DNA of 64,000 nucleotides from positions 6,978,501-7,042,500 of the forward strand of contig CP126192.1 of assembly GCA_030272155.1 (NCBI GenBank), given 5' to 3'. Below, piece by piece: positions 24,696 to 36,745 of this stretch (positions are counted from its first letter, which is position 1; each line of letters begins with the position of its first letter). The notes beneath the pieces are model-generated. The model saw only the letters and a list, made by a program, of their open reading frames with translations, ran no database searches and was not told where the DNA came from. The stretch comes from Tetradesmus obliquus. Lineage: Eukaryota; Chlorophyta; Chlorophyceae; Sphaeropleales; Scenedesmaceae. A program made the translations under genes and the position numbers.

Positions 24696-27550
24696 ATGGC
24701 AGTTCGGAGTGCTACTGCAGCAGCCACAGTAACTGTAACTGCACCGTCCGGAGCAGCCCTCAGCAGGATGCTAGCTCTCTCTTGCTCTTCACGTTGCTGT
24801 CGCCTCATCCTGTGCTCACAACATCTGCTCACAGGCACCGGCTCCATGGCTGTTCCTCACATGAATGGCCTGCCTGTGGGCGGCGACATGCTGCCTTACA
24901 ACCTGAGCACCATGGAGACATGCGCCACCTCCCAGCCCTCCCTGCTGATAGATGGCTCCGGCTGGCACGAGCAGCAGGTGTTCTATGCAACGGAGCGTGA
25001 CTACTGCGCCAAGAAGAAGAGCTACGGCATGCAGCAGATGCAGCAGCTGCGCTACGGCAGCGCGCTCGTGCGCATCCCAAAGGTATGCAGCAGCTTCCTG
25101 CATGCTTTAAGTTGAAGGGTTTGTTCAGAGGGCAGGGCGCGCGTAGTGAAAGTTGTGGTGCTAGTGTGCGGCACTGGGGGTGGTAGTGCGCAGCACTTGC
25201 CAAGTTGTGGTACAAGCCGCTGGAGTTCGTCCAGCTGCTGTCCTGCAAGCAGACACAGCACCTTGCTTGTCTTGTCGTTCGCGTACCCGCTGCTGCAAGC
25301 AGCTAGGCCGCTGAACCGCAGGCGTGCATGTGAGCTGCTGCTCTGGCTTTGTATGCCTGCCTGTGCAGCAGTGCAGCAGCTGACGCAAACTTGCCCAAAC
25401 CCCAAAATTGTGCTGCTGCTGCTGTGACTACTCTCTGCCTGCAGCTGCACGAGCCAGGCCAGGAGGCGCTGTACAGCGCCTTACTGAATCCTGTTTGCCG
25501 CTTCGCCCAAATCATTCAGCTCCTGCTGCTGCTGTACACCCTGCTTTTTGCACCCTGCAGCTGCGTGAGCCTGGGCAGGAGGCAGCGTACCGCATCCCGT
25601 TTGCGGTGCGGCGCAAGAAGCACATCCAGAAGAACGGACGCTACTTCATCACGCTGTATGACCACCACACGGGGCGGCCCCTTAAGCTGGAGGACTTTGA
25701 GGCGCAGGTGTGTTACTGCAGTCCTGCAGGCTGTTATAACGTCAATTGTGGTCTGTTACGCTATACATGTATGATTTGTGAAGTCACCACACTGGGATGT
25801 CCCTGAAGCTGGAGGCGCAGGTGTGTTACTGCAGATTTGCAACCTGCTGATTACTTGTGGCGTCACATTTGACGTGTTGTGATTGTAGATGTAGTGAGGG
25901 CGAGGACGGGAGGAAACGCCTACCAGCACCTGCGCTGCACTGCATTCGCTCACCATGTGTCACCAGCACAGGGCTCGGTTGCACTTCTGGCGGCAGCTGC
26001 GCTGCTTGCTCTGCTTGCTCTGCTGCAGCAACATCTATGTGTCATCCCCGCACTAAACTGGTCCGTCCAGGAGTAGGATTTCGGCCTCAAAGCATCTCCG
26101 CTGCTTTTGGCTGCTGCAGGTGAAGGACAAGGCCATCCAGCGCGGCAAGGCAGACAGCCACAGGAACATCACCTCACACGTGCCTGACGTGTTCCGCTGC
26201 TGCTGCGGCGTGCCCAACCAGGAGGGGCGCTGCAGGGAGCCGCACGGTGAGTCCATCCTTGAAAGTGATTTTCAAACTATTGTCTGTCACACAGGGGGCG
26301 TCCGGCTGCGCAGTGAGCACGGCACGCCTGCAGAGCACGGCAGCACAGCATGAGTGCATTTGCAGCAGGGGCAGCAGCAAACAGCATCTGCCTGTGGCTG
26401 TCGTTTTGTGCTCGCAATGTGAATCTTTTGGCAAACAGCATCCTGCAAGCAGCCGCAGCTGCCCTGATGCCATTCCACCAAGTGCAGCTCAAGCCACCAG
26501 CACAGCAACTCAAAGGACATCGCCAACACTGCTACTTGCTGCCATCCGCCATGTTGCTGCTGCTGCTGCTGCTGTAGAGCCGAGTGAGGCGCGGCTGCGC
26601 TTCCTGGCCGAGGTGAAGGCTGCGGTGCGGGCCAGTGCGCGGCGCGAGCTGGTGGTGTTTGTGCACGGCTACAACGTCAACTTTGAGGCCTGCATCAAGA
26701 GCGCGGCACAGGTGGGTGCAGGTGCTTGTGCTGTGTTTGTAGTGCTGAGGCTGTTGCACCCGATGCTGGAAGCACTTGCCTGCGAGTTGTGGCCATGATG
26801 CATACGTGGCAGCTCTGATGTCATGGCGACTGGTGCTGTAATAACTTCTTGCTTTGCACAGCAGTTACCCTTGCATGCACGCATGGTTGGACCATGCTGC
26901 AGCAGCCAAGCTGTTTCTGCTCACAACTCTCTGTTGCTGCGGCTGCCGCTCCCCCCCTGCAGCTGACGTTTGACACAGCGCAGGACTACAGCCTGATCGA
27001 CCTACCTGGCCGTTTTGAGTACAAGGCCCAGCAGCGTGTGGCTGTGGCATTCGACTGGGCCAGCCACTCGCGCCTGATGGCGTACGGCTTTGTGCCATGC
27101 GTGCAGGTGGGCAGCTGTGTGTTTGGTTTTGAGCAGCGCTTGGTGGGATGACATGCATTTGCAACCCCAGCGTGCAGGGAGATGGCGTGGCTGCGTGCCA
27201 CGCGTGCAGGTGGGCAGCGGCAAACAAGGTGCTGGCAATACGGCCGGCAACACATGTGTGCATGACATGCCATGTTTTGCCTGAATGTACGCGCCAGGCA
27301 GGGCCTGAATATGCTGGAAGCATGTGCTGCGGCAGTATACGCTGCTTGCGTCTGCGCGCATGCATTTTGCAGCATACTTCACAGGCACCGCGTGCTGTAT
27401 CCTATTTCATGTCAGCCTGCTGGCAGCTGCTGCTGCTCTGCTGCTGCTGTTCAAGATACAAGGCAGAGGGCAGGTGAGGGTGTTGCAGCGAGACACATGT
27501 CAACACCTTCTGCGCTTGCAAAGGCACTGCTCTCCGCTGGCTGTGCCACC

Positions 27551-27600
<50 letters not shown>

Positions 27601-30600
27601 GCCTGCTGCAGGATGACAGGGAGAGGGCAGCTGAAGCAGGGCCCAAGCTGGCGCACCTGCTGCTGGACCTGGCGGCCAAGGTGACGCGCTGATTGCTGAC
27701 TGCTGACTGCGCAGGCATGCTGGTGCTGTTGACCATGTGAAGCTTGCTTATGATTGGGTGTTTGCTGCACAGCGCATGCGTAGGCTGTTTATGATCGTGT
27801 TGTGGCATTTGACTATCACCAGCAGCTTCTAGTATGGTGTCACCTGCTGACACCGGCAGCTGCGAGGCTGCTGACGTGCAGGTGGCGCGCCCCCACAGCA
27901 GCAGCTGTTTTGCCGCTGCTCGCAGCTCACGTTGTATTCTGCACATGCTGCCCTGTTCCTGCCTTGCTGCTGCGCACCAGATGAAGGAGCTTGAGCTTGA
28001 GGGTGCCCCCTGCAACGGCATCCACCTGGTGGCACACAGCATGGGCAACTACGTCACACACTACGCCAGTGAGTGCAAGTTACATTGGTTTGCACAGCAT
28101 CATATGCAGCTGCTAGCACAGCATGGGCAGCTGCATCACACACTGGCGCCAGTGAGAGCAGTTGAATGTGCATTGACAACCAATGCAGACGACCTCACTG
28201 TGTGCAGCATTGCCGCATGAGCCATGCACTGCCAACTGAAGAGCTGGTTTGCAATCTGTGTGTGGATGACCACCCCTCAAATGCCATCTCCTCACATGTG
28301 CGCTGCATCTCCTGTGTGCAGAAACATGCAAGGCAGGCAGTTATATTGGAGATGTCTAAGGCACCACGGTCCTTGTAACTTTGCCATGTGGTGCACCACT
28401 CTTGCTGTCTAATATGGTATGCTTGTGTTGTGCCGCGCAGTTGAGCACCTTGGTAACAAGCCAGACTGTGCAGACAACCCCAACACAGCAGCAGCGGCAG
28501 CAGCAGCAGCAGCAGCAGCAAGGAGGGCACCAGACATGGTGACAGAGCTTAGCCTATCGCCGACATCCTCAGCAGCAGCAGGCGGCTGCTACACAAGCCC
28601 TGAGCTGCTGCCACCTCTGGCAACTGTCAGGGAAGAATCAGGATCGCTCAGCAGTAGCATGAAAGAGGCAGCGTCTGCTGCAGATGCAGCGGCACCTCCA
28701 GCTATACCAGAGGAGCCAGACGCAGCAGATACCTCTGCAGGAAACCAGGCTTGCATCTCGCAGTTTGATGACTCAGCAGGGGAGCTGCAGCCCTGCTCTG
28801 ACCGCCCCCACTCATTCATTGCGAGCCCCTTTGCACACCCGCACCACAACTGCAGCTCCCTGCTCCACACACCAGCAGCGTCACCACCACCACCATCGCC
28901 CGCAGCTGCAGCTGGCAGCAGCAGCAGCAGCAGCAGCAGCAATGTACCAAACGCACCAAAGGCTGGCGTGCTGCTCGTGCCGCACCAGCAGTTCCGCAGC
29001 TTTGCAGTGGCTGAGTCTGAGCCGAGTGATGGAGCCAAGCGGCTGGCGCTGTATGACAGTAGCCAGGTGGTGCTGGTGCACACGCAGTGCCTCATGCGTA
29101 GCAGGGAGGCGCAGCACCTGGTGAGACAGCAGGCGGGCAGGACGACAACTGCTTTTTTTGTATATGCATGCTGCAGCAGGAGATCTGCTTGGTGCATGAT
29201 GTGGTTCATTTTGCTGCTGGCACTGGCGCAACCGCAAGGCGCAACAGTGCTGACCAGACCTGTTGCCGCTGGCATCAGCACAGCGACGAGACGCACTAGT
29301 GCAGACTGGTGTGATGGGTGCATGAGCGGCAGATGCCCTCAGGACAGGGTGGTGGTATGTAAGCCACCCATCATTGCTGCAGGCAGCTGCTACCTACGAC
29401 ATGCAGGAGGCAGTTAGAAACCAGCCAGCACAATACCAGCTCTCCAGCTGCTGGTGTGGCTTGAACCTCTTCCATGCTACTGCCCCTGCTGGTGTTTGGC
29501 TGCTGCAGATGCAGCTGACCAAGACGATCATCCTGGCGGCTGCTGACGTGTCGCGCCACGACCTGGTCAAGACGGTGCGCCAGGTCAAGGTGGGAGCAGC
29601 CATGCACGGCACGGCCATGCCGCACATCACGCTCTACTGCAGCAGGCGCGACCAGGCGCTGGCGGTCAGCAGCGTGCTGCGGCTGCTGGGGCTCAAGGTG
29701 AGGGCTTGATGAGGTGTTATAACATGACAAATTGTCACATGGCATGGCTTTGACTGACTGCTTGACCAGCTGCTACAGTCAGTAGAGTGCTGCGGCTGCT
29801 GGGGCTCAAGGTGAGGGCTGTGTGACGTGTTACAACACAACGCAATATACAAATGATATCAACTCACTGCTTGACCAGCTGCTACAGTCAGCAGCGTGCT
29901 GCGGCTGCTGGGGCTCAAGGTGAGGGCTGCCTAAAGTATTATATCAAGAAGTAACAGTAACATAACATAACATGCAGTTGGTTTCAGTGCAGTACACTGT
30001 AGGGTGTGGGGCGCGGCTTCAGGCTGCAGTGCCTTTTGGATGTGGACGGTACTTGCTGGTGATATCTTCATGTTGTCACGTACACCGTTGCTACTGCTGC
30101 TGCCGCCGCCGCCGCCGCTGCCGCTGCTTCTGCTGCTGCTGCAGCGCACTGACGGGCGCGCGGGCTTCTTCCTGCGCAAGCCTCGCTGGTGTGAGGGCCA
30201 CCTGTTCCACCCCTTCCTCTTCAACAATGTCACCAGCGTGGACTGCACAGGTGAGGGTCATGCCAGGCTCGTACTCATGTAGCCACTGCACTGCTGCATG
30301 ATTTCTTCTGTTTCAATGACGTCACCAGCGTGGACTGCACCAGTGAGTCCACCTTGGAGACGAGTTTATCCTGCATGGTGCTCGTTGACGACTGTGTCTC
30401 TACTGTACTTGCTGCTGTGGCGGCTGCCTTTTGTGCTGGCTTCGCCGCTGTTATGACGTCACCAGCGTGGACTGCATCGGTGAGGAGCATGCCATGCATC
30501 AAATCATGTTCGCCACTGCAGAGCTGCACAGCTGCACTCCGGCGGCGGCTGCACTGCTGCGGCGGCCGCCGTGCTGCAGCGCACATATATACTGTTTGCT

Positions 30601-31272
30601 TCAGCGCCGTGCTACTGTAGGGCACACCAGCCGCCGAACTTTTCCTGCAAGCCGTTTCCTGCAAACAACTTCCTGCAAAAACGTTGCCTGCAGGCTTCTC
30701 CGCGGACTGGCTAGGCCATGGCTGCTTCCAGGAGCACCGCCAGGTGCTCACTTCTTCCTGCAAACACTTTCCTGCAAATGTGGTTTCCTGCAGGCTACTC
30801 CGTGGACTGGCTAAGCCATGGCTACTTCCCGGAGCACCGCCAGGTGCTCACCTCTTCCTGCAAACACTTTCCTGCAAACGGGTTTCCTGCAGGCTTCTCC
30901 GCGGACTGGCTGGGCCACGGCTACTTCCGGGAGCACCGCCAGGTGCTCACAGACATGAGCCAGGCCTTTGCAGGCATCACCAGCACCAAGCTGCGCACAG
31001 CAATCAAGGCCGCAAAAGACGGCGAGCATTGGAAGTGCATGGCCTGCAATGATGTTGTGATCCAAAACAAGAACATCGAGTTATACACGGTCATGAGTGT
31101 GGAGGAGCAGCACGCGCAGCAGCTGCAGCAGCTGCGGCGGCAGATGCTCGCGCAGCGCGAGACGCTGCAGCAGCTGGCGGGGTGTGAGAGCCTGGCGCAG
31201 TGGCAGGCGCGGCAGGTGGCGGTGGCGGCGATGCAGCAGCTGGTCAGTCCTAGCCAGCGCATGCCGCTGTGA
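24696..31272 (+). CDS. DUF900-type alpha/beta hydrolase with a long low-complexity insert
   Basis: Eleven exons: 24696-25082, 25561-25707, 26120-26246, 26578-26711, 26963-27106, 27612-27680, 27981-28068, 28441-29120, 29509-29697, 30145-30250 and 30893-31272. All junctions agree in phase and give 816 residues. The N-terminal block VFYATERDY...RYGSALVRIPK, the oxyanion/strand motif VVFVHGYNVNFE (~247), the nucleophile elbow LVAHSMGNY (Ser ~356), ILAAADVSRHD (Asp ~605) and WLGHGYFREH (His ~699) are in the order of the bacterial DUF900 esterase-like family, usually about 350 residues. Exon 8 inserts 226 Ala/Ser/Pro-rich residues between nucleophile and acid. The C-terminus adds a Gln-rich helix after WKCMACND. 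Substrate unknown. The first 50 residues are uncertain (alternative ATG at 24846). Exon edges of exons 2, 9, 10 and 11 are duplicated in the introns and 3' flank. Confidence 0.88.
25440..25830 (+). repeat. Duplicated edges of hydrolase exon 2 on both sides
   Basis: Upstream, CTGCAG|CTGCACGAGCCAGGCCA at about 25440 copies the acceptor and first bases of exon 2 (CTGCAG|CTGCGTGAGCCTGGGC at 25555), then diverges. Downstream, CTGAAGCTGGAGGCGCAG|GT at about 25804 copies the end of exon 2 and its donor (25689-25710) with nine coding bases missing. Confidence 0.8.
29665..29935 (+). repeat. Three tandem copies of the end of hydrolase exon 9 with donor
   Basis: GTGCTGCGGCTGCTGGGGCTCAAG|GTGAGGGCT occurs at the true exon end (29697/29698) and again ending near 29811 and 29919. 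The two extra copies are preceded by GACCAGCTGCTACAGTCAG, which resembles an acceptor. Spacing is about 110 bases. Confidence 0.9.
30210..30490 (+). repeat. Three copies of the end of hydrolase exon 10 with donor
   Basis: GTCACCAGCGTGGACTGCA recurs at 30228, about 30324 and about 30460. The first and third copies are followed by an intact GTGAGG donor, the second by a shifted TGAGTCC. Adjacent intron words (CATGCCA, CGCCACTGCA) are copied as well. Confidence 0.88.
30680..30960 (+). repeat. Three tandem copies of the start of hydrolase exon 11 (catalytic-His segment)
   Basis: Acceptor TTGCCTGCAG or TTTCCTGCAG followed by about 55 coding bases begins at 30694, 30794 and 30893, periods 100 and 99. 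The peptides are ADWLGHGCFQEHRQVL, VDWLSHGYFPEHRQVL and ADWLGHGYFREHRQVL. Copies 2 and 3 share one open frame; copy 1 is out of frame with copy 2. Only copy 3 continues into the rest of the exon. Confidence 0.92.
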
Positions 31273-31690
31273 TGTTGGCAGCAGCAGCAGCAGCAGAGGG
31301 GGAAGCAGCAGCAGCAGCAGCAAGCGGCATCCACAGCAGCAGCAGCAGCAACAGCAGCAGCAGGCGATGGTCAGCCCCAGCCAACGCATGCCTCTGTGAA
31401 ATGTGGCAGCAGCGGCGGTGGCAGCAGCAGTGCCAGCAGCGGCAGGCAGCGGTGGCGGCGATGCAGCAGCTGGTCAGCCCCAGCCAGCGCATGCCTCTGT
31501 GAAATGTGGCAGCAGCGGTGGCGGCAGCAGCAGTGCCAGCAGCGGCAGGCGGCGGTGGGGGCGATGCAGCAGCTAGCTAGCCCCAGCCAGCGCATGCTGC
31601 TGTGAGGTTGGCAGCAGCGGCGGCGGAAGCAGCAGGCAATGATCAGCCCAACCAGTACATGCCGCTGTCGGGACGATGATGCTGAATGGT
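31225..31690 (+). repeat. Four to five copies of the hydrolase C-terminal codons and stop
   Basis: The coding end AMQQLVSPSQRMPL-stop (31231-31272) recurs downstream near 31366, 31458, 31560 and, more diverged, 31640, within CAG/GGC-rich spacers of about 100 bases. The later copies keep the stop codon; some have QLASPSQRMLL. Confidence 0.88.
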
Positions 31691-33263
31691 GCAGCACCGG
31701 CTGCCGCTGGAGGCTGGGAGAACCTGGGTGTTTGTCCATGGCTGACGCGTCAAGTCTGTGCAGATGTATATGAAGCCGTTTGTATCATGCAGGTGTTATA
31801 AAGCCATCAGCTTTGGGTTGTCATCATCAGCAGTGGAACCAGGTGATCAACAATGCATGTTGCTGCCATTGGTTTGACGTCAACTGGATGGGAAGTTCTG
31901 TGAGGGCATGGCGTGGGTTTGCTGCAGCGGCGTATTGGATTGTCAGGCAACGGCATTGGCGTTTGATTACATGCAGAGAGACTGTTGTGCATTGCACCTG
32001 ACGCATGAGCTCTTTCAGTTGATGACGTGCTCATTGCTTTGACGTGCGCTGGTTGTGTGTACCTTCTTCTTTGTATGCTCAAGCATGCAGGTACGTACCG
32101 CATGTCTTTTTGTGCTCACTTGCACTGCGGGTATACAAGATTCAGCAACCAGACACATGCTGTGTCCTGCAACACCTTCGACGCTGCATTTAATCTGCAT
32201 CTCAGCACTAGTGCCAGCATGCTAAGTGCGCACTTACTGTACAGCATCAGTGGCTCATGCTTGAAGGTGATGACTGCCTACAACAGATGCATTGAAGAGC
32301 ACATTGTTTTTTGGGGATTGTCGACAGTACTGTGGCCACGCACCATGTTGACTAAGGGATAACAGTTTGAAACACAGCGGCTGTTTTGAGTGTGTGTGGG
32401 GACCTTCCACTGCGTTTCGGACGTCCGGTGTCAAGCATCATTGTTGCCCGTCAGCTCCCACCTTATTCCCTGTATACGTACGTATGCTAGGCTACACGGT
32501 CAAGAGTTGTTGGTCTTGCTGGCAGGCGTTGAACTGTGCAAGCTTGTATTACATGTTGCAGCATATGTTGTGTCATAGCGTATAAAGGAAGTTGCCGATT
32601 GCATACAGTACAAGCATTTAAGCACAATGCAACATCATGCATACTCACATAGTTAGACGGCGCCCCCAGGCCATCATGGCTGCTTCAACTGCCCCTGTGT
32701 TGTGTGCTACTGCAGCATGCGAGCTGTTGATGCGACGTGGCGGCCGAGTGAAGAGTGTCATCAAATGCAGTGCCCCATGTGTATACAACGTTACTTCGAC
32801 GGTGCTGCCGCAACCAACCGTTGCTGCCACCCGCCTGGCATGACAGCATAATGGTGAGATTGGCAATGAGGTTGGCGTAGCACAAGTGGATGACAAGCAC
32901 AGGGCAAATAAATACTGCGGTGGCTATGAATTGACTTCAAGTCACTTGTTAAAATGTTAAACGTTGATGGTGATGATGACGCCACCGCAGGAGGCCACAA
33001 CCCACAGCTGCAACAGATGCTGCATAGACATCCCGCAAATGGAAAGTCGAGAAAGGCCGCAGTACAATAATAAACAACGATATTGTACTTCCAACCAGCT
33101 GCTGGCAATGACCAACCACGACATGATGCTGGACGGCACGTTGCTGCAGTGTGCGTAACCAAGCACAGATAAACGTCCACTGACAGCTCTCACTGCAGCG
33201 CAAGATCTCAAGCGCATCCCCAGCTGCAAGGTAACATACCACGCCGCCGTCAGTGACCCCCGC
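31691..33263. other. Intergenic region between convergent genes
   Basis: This separates the hydrolase and the minus-strand RING gene. No exon-like frame is supported. The stretch 31780-33240 has little CAG repeat and is richer in A/T than the genes. Confidence 0.5.
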
Positions 33264-33470
33264 CTACTCCAGCGACACCAGCTGCTCCACGGGCTGCCTG
33301 CACGCCGCGCAGCCGCGCCCCTGCCAGTTGTAGCGCGCCGCGCAGGCCCCGCACATGCACAGGTGGCCCGCATTGCCGTGCACAAACATCACAGTGCTCG
33401 GCGCCTCCAGGCACACAATGCACAGCTGCTCCTCGTCATCATGCTCTGCCTCTTCTTTGCTAGCACAGGG

Positions 33471-33511
<41 letters not shown>

Positions 33512-34174
33512 ACGGTGGCAGCTGCTGCTGCTGCTTGCCCCAGCTCATCACTGCTGCCTGGCACGGCTGTGTCAACACTGCTGGGACAACAGAGGCTGCT
33601 GCTGCTGCTGCGGAGGTGGCGGCCATGCTGATACTTGTATATCCAGATGCAAAGTCAGAAACTGCTGCAGTGCCGCTGCTTTCTGCATTGCTTGCACTTG
33701 GGATCTGATGCTGCTGTTGGTGGTGGGTTCCTGTCAGTGGCTGTTCAGCAGCTGCCTGCACTGTTGCTGCTGTTGCTGCTGCTGGTTGCATCCTAAGGCT
33801 TGAAGGTACCTCCTCTGCTGCTGCTGGTGGGGTAACTGGCCTGATAACAGGCAGTAGATCAGGCCCTGCAGTGGGCCGTAGCAAAGCACCGCATGCAGGC
33901 AGCAGCAGTGATGCATGACAAATTCCAGCGGCAGGAATAGACACCTGTGAGTGCATAAATGAGAGACAACACTGGCTGTCAAGGGCGCAGCAATGACACC
34001 ATGCTGCTGCACAGCTGCATGCAAACATGTTGTGCAGCTCTACTGCTGATGTGCAGTAACAGACGACGAGAATGTGTCCGTCCACACTACTGCTGCAGCT
34101 GTGCTCTACAGATCAGCCCCTCAGGCCAGCGCATACCTGTTGCTGGGGCCTCTGCCCTGATCATGCTTGGTGCC

Positions 34175-34221
<47 letters not shown>

Positions 34222-35611
34222 TTTTTCGGTACGTGCTGCCTTTCCCGTTGACCTGCCGTCGCCCCCTGCCGCCGTCACAGCAGGACCATTGCTGGTGGCT
34301 GCAGCAGCTTCCACATTGCTGGTGGCGATCCCGATGCTGCTGCTGCTGCTGCTGCTGCTGTGCCGGTGAAGCGGTGATTCAGGCTCAGGTGGCACTGCCG
34401 CTGCTTGCACCACATGCGCTGTCTCACTGCTGTGTTGCACATCAACTGTCTGCCGAAGCACACTGCCACCGCTGCTGCTGCTGCCGCTGCTGCTGGTCCT
34501 GCTGAGGGATCCAGTGCTGTGTGTGCCTTTGGCCTTGCTCTTCTACTTGCTTCTGCCACGCGCTGCTGCTGCTGCTGCTGGTGCCGCTGGCTGCTGCTGC
34601 TGCTGCTGCTGCTGCTTCAGGCTCCCGGTTGCAGAGGTAGCTTGTACTGCTGTACTGCCCAGCTTGACCTGCACTGCCAAGCAGACGTCACTGAACAGCC
34701 GTGCCACAATCAAAGCAACAAAGGCAACTGTCTCAGCAACGGGCATCAACTCGTCCACTATCCATGGAAAGAACACAAAGTTGACAAATGCAGCCATGTT
34801 TGGCTGATGCACCATGTTTTCATAACGCCAGCTAATCACCGGCACCCATTGCAACCAGTTCAAGCCAGCAAACTGTACTGCAGCATAGCACAGGCACCCC
34901 AGAACCTTGCAAGCTAGCCATATCCATGGAACGTCGGAACACAAACGAGCCACACAACGCCTAATGCGCCGCACACTAGAGCGTAGCCAACTAGACAAGG
35001 ATCCAATTGAAACACCACTGCCTTGTTGGTGCAACGCTGGTGCCGGCCGCCGCCTACCTCGCTTGCTGCTGCTGCTGCTAAGATGTTGCCGCACAGCTAG
35101 CACGCTTGGGCCCGCCAACAGCAGCACAACCAGTGCTAGCCAAGGCTAGCGGCATCTGAATGGAAGTCAAAGGCCAGCAGACCAGGGATACTGTACGACC
35201 TTACCACCTCCTCAAACATAGGGGTGAAGAAAGCATCAATATACCTCAAGTCTGCTGGGGATAACAGCACGTGATGCTGCTTGAAGTCTCCAGCCCTCAC
35301 AGAATCATAACCCAAACCCCACAGCTGCAACACATCAGGCTGCGGAAGGCAGGATTGCAGCAACATGCTTGCCATATGATGGTGCACAGTGGCACGGTAC
35401 AGTGCCACACCATCATCATCATGTGCACTACTGCTAGTGCTGCTTAGGCAGCGCCTGCAGGTGCAGCTTGGCCTGTTCCGTTGGCAGCAGCCGGCAACAT
35501 GCGGTCATCCCCACACGGGTGCTGCTGCTGCGACAGCCAATCCAAGCAGAGGCTGCAGCTGGCAGCAAGCGCCTCAGTCTCATGCATCTTAGCCACAAGA
35601 CCGTCCAGATG

Positions 35612-35655
<44 letters not shown>

Positions 35656-36745
35656 GCGCGACAAGGCGGCCAAAAGCAGCTGCAGCCGCCGCAAACACAT
35701 GCCTCCTCCAGTCGCTGAACCTGCTGCTGCTGCAGCCGCCCCCTAGCCTCTCTTTGCAGAATGCTGCTGCCACCTTGCTGCGCAGCAGCTGCTGCGTGTC
35801 CTCGAGTGTATCGGCTGCTGCCATGCAAGTGTAGCAGCTGGGCAAGGTCCTTGCAACTGGCAGCGTCCATGAGCGCAGCCGTGAATTCAGCTCCACCAAG
35901 CAACCCCGGCACCCATGAGAGGTAGCTGCTGAGGCTGCCAGCTCATACCGCACGCCGCCGCCGCTGCTGCTGCTGCTGCTGCTGTATGCTGGCTGCTGCT
36001 GTTGCTGCACTGCACTCTGTGCTGTGGGGTTCAGGATGATGTCTGCAAGCGCTGCAAAGAAGTTTTGCCTGGCGGCTGCTACCGTGGCAGGGTTCAAGTG
36101 GTGTGTATCCTCTGTGCTTGCGCAAGTGTAACACGCCTGCAGGCCTGCCGTGCTTGCGTCTGGCTAGTACTTGCGCGGCTGTAGCTTTGTGTGGGTGTCA
36201 GTCCAAATCTCACAAGCTTCAATTGAACATGGCACATGTGGGTCTGGGCTGCTGCTGTGGACTCTCCTGCTGGCTGTGCTGAGGTCAGCGTTGGTGTACC
36301 AAGGCAGGCCATAATAGTAGGTTGGAGATTGTGCAGCTGCAAATTCTGCTGCCTGCCTGTCCTCGATTAAGCTGCGGGACGAGGTCCTGCAGCGGTAGCA
36401 GCTGCGCAGCGTCTGTGACAGCCAGTGGTCGCTGGCACCAGGCTGCAGCTGCTGCAAGGCGGATTTGCAGCGGTTGCAGTCTGCCATGTCATTCCAGAAC
36501 CCTGCTGCAGCAAGCCTTGTGAAGCTGATTGACAACGGAGTGGCTTTTGCAGATCCTGGCGTGTCACTCGCGAAGCTGCTGCTGGTTTGGGCACGGGTGT
36601 GACTGCTGCTGCTGCTGCCGCTGGTGACATGGCTGTAGCTGATGTCAGAGCTGCCTTTGTGGCTTAAGGATTTGACAGACGAGAATAAAGGGGACACGGC
36701 TAAGACAGCCAGCAGCAGGGAAGGTGCACCCGCTAGCCGAATCAT
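33264..36745 (-). CDS. Membrane protein with MDM2-type C-terminal RING (putative E3 ubiquitin ligase)
   Basis: Six proposed minus-strand exons: 36745-36214, 36078-35517, 35454-35205, 35145-34547, 34498-34110 and 33865-33264. All phases match, giving 977 residues; introns 2-4 are only 62, 59 and 48 bases. The N-terminus (MIRLAGAPSLLLAVLAV) is a signal peptide. Residues ~30-365 contain several CxxC pairs (CNRCK, CYRCR, CRGC, CYTC, CSLC) in an unrecognised luminal or extracellular region. Hydrophobic segments start at about 449, 520 and 555. A Ser/Ala-rich part leads to the RING in the last 52 residues: CIVC...VHGNAGHLCMC...CAACRQPVEQLV, whose spacing and VHGxxGHL/CRQP words match the C2H2C4 RING of MDM2/MDMX. 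An E3 ligase role is inferred from the RING. Because the short introns are unusual, it could also be two genes or a damaged one. Confidence 0.7.
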
